A stretch of 6,548 nt of DNA from the NCBI GenBank assembly GCA_005881995.1, contig VBHV01000636.1, positions 1 to 6,548 on the forward strand. Reading direction: 5' to 3'. Position 1 is the first letter of the stretch. Each line of letters begins with the position of its first letter. Positions 1-5,870 of this stretch are shown in pieces. The position numbers and the translations under genes were made by a program. The notes under the pieces are model-generated. The model was not told the DNA's origin and searched no databases. It was given only the letters and a program-made list of their open reading frames with translations. Origin of the DNA: Chloroflexota bacterium. Lineage in GTDB: Bacteria; Chloroflexota; Ktedonobacteria; Ktedonobacterales; Ktedonobacteraceae.

Positions 1-1208
1 ATTTTGACGATGCGCCCATACCAGTTGGCAGTCGTGCCGGCATCAGCCGTCATAATAGCCGTTTCCGGCACACGTTTGGAAAGTTCCAGGAACACGCGCT
101 CTGGATTGAGCGGCTCGGCGCTTTCCATGGCGCGTGACTCGACAATCTTCCACCAGTCCCGGATGTTGGACTCGATCTTCTCCCGCCAGGAACGGTCTTC
201 CTTTCGTTCAAGGTAGGGGATCAAGGCGCGCAGCGTTTGCGCGCTATCACCGATCAGGTTGAGCTCCGTTGGATAGCGCAGGCCGAGCATGCGCCCATCG
301 ATGTCGATCTGGATACCGCGCGCCTGCCCTTCTTTTGGCAGAAATTCGCTATAAGGGAAGCTGGTACCGACCATGAGCAAGGTATCACATTCCATCATCA
401 TATCCCAGCTGGGTTTGGTTCCCAGCAGGCCAATACAGCCGGTCACGAAGGGCAGTGTATCGGGCAGCGCCGCCTTTCCGAGCAGGGCTTTGGCCACGCC
501 AGCCCCCAGTAAATCGGCTACCTCGGTGACCTCTTTTCCGGCGTGCATCGCACCCGCGCCAATCAGCATGGCGACTTTCTTGCCTTCATTCAGGATGGTC
601 GCCGCCCGTTGCAAGTCGGCATCGGTGGGAATGATGAGCGGAGAGGAGTAGCCAACACTGCTATGCACAGTATTATGCGCGTGTGGTGGCTTCTCGACGG
701 CATCCAGGTCCTGCACATCTTTGGGAAGTATGATACAGGTGACAGAACGCTCGGTTTTAGCGATGCGCACCGCGCGGTCAACCAGGTGACGTATCTGTAT
801 CGCATCCATAGCTGTGTAGACATACTCGCTTGCGACATCTTTGAACAGCGATTGGAGGTCAACCTCTTGCTGGTAGTTGCCACCAATGGCCGGGCGCGCC
901 GACTGGCCAACAATCGCCACAACGGGCTGGTGATCCATTTTGGCATCGTACAGCCCATTGAGCAGGTGAATTGCGCCTGGTCCTGAGGTCGCCAGGCAGA
1001 CGCCAACCTCTCCTGTAAACTTGGCGTGAGCGGTTGCCATGAATGCTGCCATCTCTTCATGGCGCACCTGCACAAACTCGAACAGGTCTTTATTGCGCTC
1101 CAGGCCACCCAGGATGCCATTGATACCATCGCCTGGATATCCATAGATGCGTTTAATACCCCACGCCGAAAGGCGTTTCAACAGAAAATCACTGACTTTA
1201 TCACTCAT
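1..1208 (-). CDS. Thiamine-diphosphate enzyme, PoxB-like (pyruvate oxidase/dehydrogenase type), 3' end outside window
   Basis: The frame is open for 402 codons from an ATG at 1208 to the left edge, so the C-terminus is missing. The family cleaves 2-keto acids with thiamine diphosphate; PoxB oxidises pyruvate to acetate and passes electrons through FAD to quinone. Seen here: an N-terminal PYR domain with YGYPGDGING (22-31) and RHEEMAAFMATAHAKF (49-64), where E51 matches the cofactor-activating glutamate; LATSGPGAIHLLNGLYDA (72-89); and a central domain (about 190-330) with DTLLMVGTSFPYSEFLP (275-291) and IQIDID (299-304), which resembles PoxB more than acetolactate synthase. The C-terminal diphosphate-binding domain, and any PoxB-style lipid-binding tail, lie outside. 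An AAAGGA ribosome site (1218-1223) sits 9 bases before the start. It follows the Mo/cytochrome gene by 28 bases, so co-transcription is likely. The superfamily is certain; pyruvate as substrate is inference. Confidence 0.93.
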   Translation of the reverse strand, partial: MSDKVSDFLLKRLSAWGIKRIYGYPGDGINGILGGLERNKDLFEFVQVRHEEMAAFMATAHAKFTGEVGVCLATSGPGAIHLLNGLYDAKMDHQPVVAIVGQSARPAIGGNYQQEVDLQSLFKDVASEYVYTAMDAIQIRHLVDRAVRIAKTERSVTCIILPKDVQDLDAVEKPPHAHNTVHSSVGYSSPLIIPTDADLQRAATILNEGKKVAMLIGAGAMHAGKEVTEVADLLGAGVAKALLGKAALPDTLPFVTGCIGLLGTKPSWDMMMECDTLLMVGTSFPYSEFLPKEGQARGIQIDIDGRMLGLRYPTELNLIGDSAQTLRALIPYLERKEDRSWREKIESNIRDWWKIVESRAMESAEPLNPERVFLELSKRVPETAIMTADAGTTANWYGRIVK

Positions 1209-1236
1209 GAACTTCTATCCTTTCTTTGTCGATGTC

Positions 1237-2748
1237 CTAAATTTCGGCGCTTCTGCCGTAATACTGAAAATCTTCACGGAATCCACCATGACCCTGACCA
1301 ATGGTGCTGTATTCCTTCACAAGTTCAATTGACTTGAGATACTTCACCATTTTGTAGCCAAGCACAGTTTCAACCCGCAGGCGCAGCGGCGCTCCATGCA
1401 CGATAGGTAGTGGCTCACCGTTCATCTCATACGCCAGAATAGTTTCTGGATGCTGTGCAAGTTCCATATCGATGACCTCGTAATAGGTATGCTCCAGCGC
1501 CTCCTCCAACTCAGGTTTTACCGCGCCTTTGCCTTTCTGGTAGGAGGTAAAGACGAGGTATCTGGCCTCTGCTAAGGGTTTGCAGAGATTCAAGACCTCT
1601 GTCAGGGGAGCACCCGCCCATTCCGCTACTCCGGTCCAGCCTTGAATGCAATTATGTTTGGTGATCTGCGCCTGTTTAAGAAGTTGTCGCAGATCTGCCA
1701 GTGAAAGCGCGAGCGGCTGTTCCACAAGCCCGCAGACCTCCAGTTTCCATTCGGCAAAGTTGTACTGCGCCAGCCGCTTGTACTCTTCGCTTTCTGGCGG
1801 ACGACCATTCACCCAGAAATACGAGGTGATGTCAGATTGTTTGTACTGCTGCTTCGATTTTTCCCAGTGCAGCAGCGCCTTTAACACAGGGTCAACCAGA
1901 GCCCCAAGCGCGTTCTGCATCTTCCGCTTGTGGCGCAGGCTATACCAGGAACTCCATACATAGATAACGGCTACGATCAAGAGAGCGATGACAGCTATCA
2001 GGATGGCCAGGCCGGTATTGCCATTGGGGTCGCCGAAGACGATATTGCGTATGTTGTCCTGAAAATGCACGATAAGAACGAGTGCAGTATGAATAATAAT
2101 GAAGATGGTGAAGGCGATCAGGCTCAAAAAATGCAGGCTGCGCGCCGATTGCTTGCCTCCGAAGATTTTGACATACCAGGGGAAACGCCCCTCGATAGAA
2201 GGAGACATTGCGGCTCCCGTTAGAATCATGAATGGCCCCAATAGAAAAACGACGGCGGCATATGCCAGTTGTTGCAAAGGATCATACGGGTGAAAATCGC
2301 TGGCAGGAGGTATATGGAATGTTATATAGGTCAGGAAGGTATGCCATGCATCGGGAAAGATAGACCAGGATGTGGGAATCAGGCGTGACCACTCACCCGT
2401 CGCGAAAAGCAAGATCACGTATACCAGCCCGTTGAGTACCCAGAAGATCACCGTGAAGAAATGCCAGAGGCGCCCAAGACCAAGATTATCTTCTCCAGGG
2501 AGAGCCAGCACCGGTGTTACCGGTATCTCATCATCCATCGATGTATATAGCTTATCTTTCGGAATTTTATTCCTGGTGAATTTGATCCATTCACTCCCCG
2601 GTTTACAGCCATCATTCCAGTAGAGGCGGGGATGGGCTCCCAGTATCTGAATGCCGCTGCGAATTAGTAGCCCAATAAAGAGCAGGTTGAGGTAGTGGCT
2701 GGCGCGCAGCCATAGCGGAAATTCGAGCGAGGCAATTATTGTGTGCAT
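1237..2748 (-). CDS. Fusion of cytochrome b561-type membrane domain and sulfite-oxidase-fold molybdopterin domain
   Basis: This 503-residue protein joins a membrane di-heme cytochrome b domain to a molybdenum-cofactor oxidoreductase domain. Residues 1-270 hold about five membrane segments (15-36, 96-116, 158-179, 205-228, 245-266). Candidate heme histidines are H18, H96, H206 and H220, the pattern of Ni-hydrogenase/thiosulfate-reductase cytochrome b subunits; AHPRLYW (38-44) also fits that group. Residues about 305-480 are a sulfite-oxidase/YedY-type domain: KHNCIQGWTGVAEWAGAPL (364-382) with C367 as probable Mo ligand, and YEMNGEPLPIVHGAPLRLRV (440-459). I see no twin-arginine signal. An in-frame ATG at 2835 would add 29 polar residues; 2748 is preferred because AAGGA lies 10 bases upstream and the first membrane segment follows directly. 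It is first in an operon with the PoxB-like gene. Domain calls are firm; the substrate is unknown. Confidence 0.92.
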   Translation of the reverse strand: MHTIIASLEFPLWLRASHYLNLLFIGLLIRSGIQILGAHPRLYWNDGCKPGSEWIKFTRNKIPKDKLYTSMDDEIPVTPVLALPGEDNLGLGRLWHFFTVIFWVLNGLVYVILLFATGEWSRLIPTSWSIFPDAWHTFLTYITFHIPPASDFHPYDPLQQLAYAAVVFLLGPFMILTGAAMSPSIEGRFPWYVKIFGGKQSARSLHFLSLIAFTIFIIIHTALVLIVHFQDNIRNIVFGDPNGNTGLAILIAVIALLIVAVIYVWSSWYSLRHKRKMQNALGALVDPVLKALLHWEKSKQQYKQSDITSYFWVNGRPPESEEYKRLAQYNFAEWKLEVCGLVEQPLALSLADLRQLLKQAQITKHNCIQGWTGVAEWAGAPLTEVLNLCKPLAEARYLVFTSYQKGKGAVKPELEEALEHTYYEVIDMELAQHPETILAYEMNGEPLPIVHGAPLRLRVETVLGYKMVKYLKSIELVKEYSTIGQGHGGFREDFQYYGRSAEI

Positions 2749-2758
2749 GTTCAAACAT

Positions 2759-2763
2759 TCCTT
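2759..2763 (-). promoter_or_regulatory. Ribosome binding site supporting start at 2748
   Basis: On the minus strand, AAGGA lies 10 bases before the ATG at 2746-2748. It favours the shorter form of the cytochrome b/Mo protein. The rival ATG at 2835 has an AAGGGG only 3 bases upstream, which is closer than usual, so the longer form is not excluded. Confidence 0.55.
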
Positions 2764-2855
2764 CCCTGCTTCTTCTATGCGAATGGAAATTTGTATGTCC
2801 CGAGGAAGTTGGGGTCTGTCGATACAGAGAGGCATAGGCCCCTTATTCAGGTGCG

Positions 2856-2884
2856 ATAATACATCGTATTGCGAGATTTTACCA
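2856..2884 (-). promoter_or_regulatory. Weak candidate promoter for the cytochrome b/Mo - PoxB-like operon
   Basis: Reading the minus strand, TGGTAA (2879-2884) and TATTAT (2856-2861) are separated by 17 bases. The -10 matches the sigma-70 consensus at five of six positions, the -35 at only three. Transcription would begin near 2850, giving a leader of about 100 bases before the start at 2748. The position is right but the -35 is poor, so this is only a candidate. Confidence 0.22.
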
Positions 2885-3007
2885 CTTCTCTAGGAAACAC
2901 GCTTGGAAGCGCAGAAAAGTTACACAGCAATAGAGAAATATAGAAGGCTGTAGTATACTATTCATGAAATGAGGCGTAAGCCGCGCTCCAAACGTATTTG
3001 AAAATAG

Positions 3008-3027
3008 GGGCGCAATTCATTACGCCC
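3008..3027. repeat. Degenerate palindromic repeat unit
   Basis: The left arm GGGCGCAATT and the reverse complement of the right arm, GGGCGTAATG, match at 8 of 10 positions; five outer GC pairs are perfect. It resembles the core of the larger element about 70 bases downstream (GGG, then a CG-rich core, then an AT-rich centre). It is probably a diverged unit of the same kind of small dispersed repeat. The relationship is inferred from shape rather than strong sequence identity. Confidence 0.4.
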
Positions 3028-3094
3028 GCCTGAGATGCCGATTTGATGACTCATGGACGCAATGATGAACATGAACAAATGAATCAGGGATCCC

Positions 3095-3158
3095 ATGTAG
3101 GGACGCGATTGATCGCGTCCACCCTCCTGGCGCACATTGATAAATCGCGTCCCCACAT
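3095..3158. repeat. 64-base inverted-repeat element with internal palindrome (REP/MITE-like)
   Basis: The ends form inverted repeats of 16 bases with one mismatch: ATGTAGGGACGCGATT at 3095-3110 and the reverse complement of 3143-3158, ATGTGGGGACGCGATT. Just inside the left end is a perfect 9-bp palindrome, GGACGCGAT at 3101-3109 and ATCGCGTCC at 3112-3120, around a TG spacer. The ACGCGAT core therefore occurs three times in 64 bases, allowing two alternative hairpins. The layout is that of REP-type or MITE-like dispersed repeats moved by an enzyme encoded elsewhere. No target duplication is clear. It ends 35 bases before the start of the next gene. Confidence 0.72.
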
Positions 3159-3193
3159 ACCCTCTTAATTTCAGAATAAATGGGATACCACTC

Positions 3194-3889
3194 ATGAAAC
3201 AGCTCAATGAAACGCAAGCTGAGACTTCGCATAAATCGCTGCCACCATCGGCTTCACATCATACTCATAGAGGTATGGCATCAAGATGGGCAGCCATCGC
3301 CGGAATTCTAGCTATTGGCCTGCTTTATTTGGCCCTTCCTTCGCATCTGATACTCGGCCCTAACTGGCTACTACTAGTAATAGAAGCGATATTCCTGATC
3401 CCACTTTCCATTTTCATATTGACCGAACGAGGACCATCGTATCAAACGATTCGCGTGTTGATACTGATACTGCTGGGCATCATTACATTGGCTTTGGCGA
3501 TCGGTATTGCGCTCTTGATCATTACGCTGCAAACTAATACTCATGGCATCACCTTGCTTCGCTCCGCGGCTCTGCTTTGGAGCTTTAACATTCTTGTCTT
3601 CGCCTTATGGTATTGGGAGATAGATGGAGGAGGCCCGCTGAAACGCCACCTGGCTGGACACCAGGCAGCAGACTTCATGTTTCCACAACAGGTCAACGGG
3701 AATGACACTGGCTGGGTGCCGCACTTTCTTGATTATCTCTTTTTAGCCTTTACAGGCGCGACCGCGCTTAGCCCGGCTGATACCTATCCCCTGACACGGC
3801 TCGCGAAAGCTCTGATGATGATCGAGGCCATACTTTCTATGACCATGATTGTCTTACTGGCGGCCCGTGCGGTAAATATTCTGGGTTGA
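3194..3889 (+). CDS. Uncharacterised multi-pass membrane protein
   Basis: This 231-residue protein starts with a polar, His/Ser-rich tail (1-30) and then has hydrophobic segments at about 33-48, 56-77, 87-111, 122-141, 177-192 and 205-228. The most distinctive part is the C-terminal half: LWYWEIDGGGP (138-148), DFMFPQ (160-165), then FLDYLFLAFTGATALSPADT (178-197), PLTRLAKALM (199-208) and a final ARAVNIL (224-230). The semi-hydrophobic FTGATALSP stretch before the last segment could be a re-entrant loop like those of ion channels, but I cannot see a selectivity filter, so no function is assigned. I chose ATG 3194, with GGGA 8 bases upstream; an in-frame TTG at 3137 would lie inside the repeat element. 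The small membrane gene follows 91 bases downstream. Confidence 0.85.
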   Translation: MKQLNETQAETSHKSLPPSASHHTHRGMASRWAAIAGILAIGLLYLALPSHLILGPNWLLLVIEAIFLIPLSIFILTERGPSYQTIRVLILILLGIITLALAIGIALLIITLQTNTHGITLLRSAALLWSFNILVFALWYWEIDGGGPLKRHLAGHQAADFMFPQQVNGNDTGWVPHFLDYLFLAFTGATALSPADTYPLTRLAKALMMIEAILSMTMIVLLAARAVNILG

Positions 3890-3967
3890 GTTTTTAGTAA
3901 ACATTGTGCAAATTACAACCTTGACATCACATATTCGTAGTAAAGAACAAACCATGCGTTGCGCTAT

Positions 3968-3974
3968 AAAGGGG
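3968..3974 (+). promoter_or_regulatory. Ribosome binding site deciding start at 3981
   Basis: AAAGGGG stands 6 bases before the ATG at 3981. The frame stays open back to an ATG at 3906, but that start has no comparable site, so the 116-residue form is preferred. Confidence 0.65.
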
Positions 3975-3980
3975 AACAAT

Positions 3981-4331
3981 ATGACACAGCATCAGATGGA
4001 CTCCGGCGAAATCAATCGTGATGGACCCCGCGCTTCCTATACCGGATACGAAGGAGTGCCGCCCACCGACAGCTACTCTTCTTCCTCGTGGGGACAAAAA
4101 CTTACTGTGGACAACACTTCCTCACCCACCTCATCCGGCCAACGTCTTGCTCTGGCAATAATTTCACTGATTCTTTGGGTCATTGTCTTCATTATCGTAG
4201 GATTAAGCGCGTCCTCAATATCACCAGACAACCCAAGCTCACGCTTCCTCTATCCTTTTCTCATTGCTGCACTTCTGATATTTAGCGTGCTCGTCTTGAT
4301 CATCAATGTTCTGTTTCACCGCAGGCATTAG
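3981..4331 (+). CDS. Small membrane protein with disordered N-terminus and two membrane segments
   Basis: This 116-residue product has a hydrophilic Ser/Gly/Tyr-rich N-terminal half (1-52), including TGYEGVPPTDSYSSSSWGQK (21-40), followed by two hydrophobic helices at about 56-76 and 89-111 joined by a short polar loop, and a basic tail HRRH. I recall small proteins with a similar 'GQKL ... GQRLALAI' arrangement in Ktedonobacteria, but no function is known to me. The likely topology is both ends in the cytoplasm, given the basic tail. It lies 91 bases after the larger membrane protein on the same strand and ends 15 bases before the convergent PEP mutase-like gene; I see no terminator hairpin in that gap. 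Confidence 0.78.
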   Translation: MTQHQMDSGEINRDGPRASYTGYEGVPPTDSYSSSSWGQKLTVDNTSSPTSSGQRLALAIISLILWVIVFIIVGLSASSISPDNPSSRFLYPFLIAALLIFSVLVLIINVLFHRRH

Positions 4332-4346
4332 AGTACACCGGGTTCA

Positions 4347-5177
4347 CTAAAGAAAGCGGAGTTCAGCCCCCGAGATTGCTCCCTCGGTCATGCTCGTGTA
4401 CGTACCACTCTCAAGCAGTTCGCGCGCAACGCGCCGCAGGTGGCCAAGAGCAGCGCGCATAGGCCCGGAGCCAAAACTGACACGCGCTACCCCCAATTGA
4501 GCCAGTTCTGGAATCGAGGGAGTTGCTGAGTTCGCAAGAATATTGACCGGCATACTGGCAGCCGGTACAAGGTCAGCAATGACGCGCGCATCGTTCAAGC
4601 CAATGGGAAAGAAGCAATCTGCCCCCGCCTGCCGGTACGCGTGCGCCCGCTGCACTGCCTGCTCGAATCGGGAACCGGCATCCCCTGTTGGGAGTAAATA
4701 CACATCTGTGCGAGCGTTGATTACCAGTGGCATATCCATCGATGATGCCAGCTCTCGCACACCTCGAAGCAGTTCCACCTGAAAGGAGGTATCCACAAGC
4801 TTTTTTTCCTGCCCCTTTGTCGAATCTTCGATGTTGATACCGACGGCTCCCGCCTCAATGACCGCTCGAACCGTCTGTAGTTTCTCTTCAATGCTATTTC
4901 CAAAACCTGCCTCAATATCAACTGTGAGAGGACCGGCTATCACCCGTGCTATACGCGCCACCGTTTCGACCAGCATGGCTCGACTGATGTACTCGCCATC
5001 AGGATACCCAAGTGCAGCGGCAACTCCTGAACTGGTTGTGGCGATGGCCCGAAAACCTGCCTGCTCAAAAACACGCGCACTCGCTGCATCCCACGCATTC
5101 GCCAAAACAAGAATGGGCGGTTCAGAGTGAAGACGAAGTAATTGTACGGCCCTTTCCTTTTGACCAGGAGCAATCAT
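4347..5177 (-). CDS. Isocitrate lyase/phosphoenolpyruvate mutase superfamily protein
   Basis: This 276-residue TIM-barrel protein belongs to the superfamily that makes or breaks C-C or P-C bonds in small 2-oxo acids through a Mg-bound enolate. Seen in order: LVLANAWDAASARVFEQAGF (23-42), TTSSGVAAALGYPDG (47-61), VDIEAGFG (86-93), GINIEDS (113-119), VINARTD (152-158) and a C-terminal SFGSGPMRAAL (234-244). D60, D87, E89 and E117 fit the expected metal-site positions. The lyase signature KKCGH is absent: the stretch after NIEDS reads TKGQEKKLVD, without cysteine. It is therefore unlikely to be a true isocitrate or methylisocitrate lyase, and its substrate is open (oxaloacetate-type or phosphonate chemistry are options). 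The start is well supported by GGAGG (5186-5190) 8 bases upstream. It follows the GNAT gene by 39 bases, probably in one transcript. Confidence 0.93.
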   Translation of the reverse strand: MIAPGQKERAVQLLRLHSEPPILVLANAWDAASARVFEQAGFRAIATTSSGVAAALGYPDGEYISRAMLVETVARIARVIAGPLTVDIEAGFGNSIEEKLQTVRAVIEAGAVGINIEDSTKGQEKKLVDTSFQVELLRGVRELASSMDMPLVINARTDVYLLPTGDAGSRFEQAVQRAHAYRQAGADCFFPIGLNDARVIADLVPAASMPVNILANSATPSIPELAQLGVARVSFGSGPMRAALGHLRRVARELLESGTYTSMTEGAISGAELRFL

Positions 5178-5216
5178 CGCTATGTCCTCCTCGATTTACT
5201 GCTTACATTGGAAATC

Positions 5217-5708
5217 TTACGCCTTGCGGCGCATCTCCAAAAAGTCACGATCACCTTCAGCACGGCGCTGCACATATATCCCCATACGCACGAAACCCGC
5301 CCGTTCATACACCCGGATAGCGCGTTCATTGTACGTCAATACAAACAGGCGAAAGTAATCAGGTTTGAACTGTTCCCTGGCGAAATCGAGTCCTGCTTGC
5401 ACAAATGCCAGTCCCAACCCCTTCCCTGTCAGGTCAGGTCGCATACCCAGTCCAATCGTAATGGTGTTATTCTCACTGTACAGGTGAGGTTCATCACTGC
5501 CCCATACATACGCCGAAGACCCATAGGCGAAGAATCCGATGAGCTCACCCTGCTCATCTCGCACGGCGTAATATGGGCTGCGCCTGTCGAGCATGTCCGA
5601 TGGATCATCTTCGTCTTCCCAGTTGTAGACGGCATATGGACCTTCATAGCGCCAGGCTATAATCGCGTGCGCATCCGCTTCTTCCAAGGGTGTGAAGTAA
5701 AATTGCAT
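5217..5708 (-). CDS. GNAT-family N-acetyltransferase
   Basis: This 163-residue protein has the GNAT fold, which transfers an acetyl group from acetyl-CoA to an amine. Residues 1-45 match the acceptor-side region (FTPLEEADAHAIIAWRYEGP, 5-24). YYAVRDEQGELIGFFAYG (46-63) gives the central strands. Motif A is IGLGMRPDLTGKGLGLAFVQ (85-104), where TGKGLG is the pyrophosphate-binding turn. Motif B is VLTYNERAIRVYERAGFVRM (123-142), with the NERAIRVYERAGF pattern common to RimI-like enzymes. The acceptor is not predictable; protein N-termini, polyamines or antibiotics are all possible. I chose ATG 5708 because the family begins near this point and AGGGG lies 7 bases upstream; the frame stays open to 5783. 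It is followed by the PEP mutase-like gene and faces the phosphotransferase gene across 162 bases. Confidence 0.92.
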   Translation of the reverse strand: MQFYFTPLEEADAHAIIAWRYEGPYAVYNWEDEDDPSDMLDRRSPYYAVRDEQGELIGFFAYGSSAYVWGSDEPHLYSENNTITIGLGMRPDLTGKGLGLAFVQAGLDFAREQFKPDYFRLFVLTYNERAIRVYERAGFVRMGIYVQRRAEGDRDFLEMRRKA

Positions 5709-5715
5709 CGCTATT

Positions 5716-5720
5716 CCCCT
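5716..5720 (-). promoter_or_regulatory. Ribosome binding site deciding start at 5708
   Basis: On the minus strand AGGGG precedes the ATG by 7 bases. It supports the 163-residue acetyltransferase over the 188-residue form that would begin at 5783, whose 25 extra residues do not look like part of the GNAT fold. Confidence 0.6.
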
Positions 5721-5870
5721 ACTGTTCAAAGGCTGAACTTCAACTGTGATTTCAATTTCCTGGTGCGCAGGTCCAACTCTCATTGATCTTTCCTGGATAT
5801 AGTATCATACCCTTTGGAGTTACAATTCTCTCATCGACAGGTACTATGCATCATGCAGGACAAGGCCGAA

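Larger units (their letters stand above)
2749..3193. other. 445-base gene-free region with repeats
   Basis: This stretch separates the minus-strand operon from the plus-strand membrane-protein genes, so it should contain the divergent start signals for both. It holds the weak promoter at 2856-2884, a perfect 10-base palindrome TAGTATACTA at 2951-2960, a degenerate palindrome at 3008-3027, the palindrome GGGATCCC at 3087-3094 and the 64-base inverted-repeat element at 3095-3158. I see no convincing protein gene, tRNA or riboswitch in it. Confidence 0.7.

Noticed and set aside
543..1144. Long open frames on both strands inside the PoxB-like gene (plus 543-986, minus 590-1144)
   Set aside because: Both overlap the 402-codon thiamine-diphosphate enzyme frame, which has unmistakable family motifs from its start to the window edge.
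3061..3084. Short ATGAAC-type tandem repeat
   Set aside because: Only two exact units and a partial third; too short to separate from chance.
2962..3207. Minus-strand open frame of 81 codons in the gap
   Set aside because: It runs straight through both palindromic repeats (its middle is simply the translated repeat), has no good ribosome site and resembles no protein I know.
3921..3926. Perfect TTGACA upstream of the small membrane protein gene
   Set aside because: No acceptable -10 box lies 16-18 bases downstream; the nearest AT-rich hexamers (TAGTAA, TAAAGA) are 11 and 14 bases away, so a promoter is not supported.
4332..4346. Possible bidirectional terminator between the convergent genes
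   Set aside because: The 15-base gap and its flanks show no GC-rich stem followed by a T run.
5142..5786. Plus-strand open frame of 214 codons
   Set aside because: It covers the entire GNAT gene on the other strand. The minus-strand reading has clear acetyl-CoA-binding motifs, while this reading has none, so it is a shadow.
5783..5808. TTGATC followed by TATCAT, a possible promoter for the phosphotransferase gene
   Set aside because: The -10-like hexamer is good but the spacer is only 14 bases, and the -35 is weak. Nothing better was found in the 162-base divergent gap on either strand.
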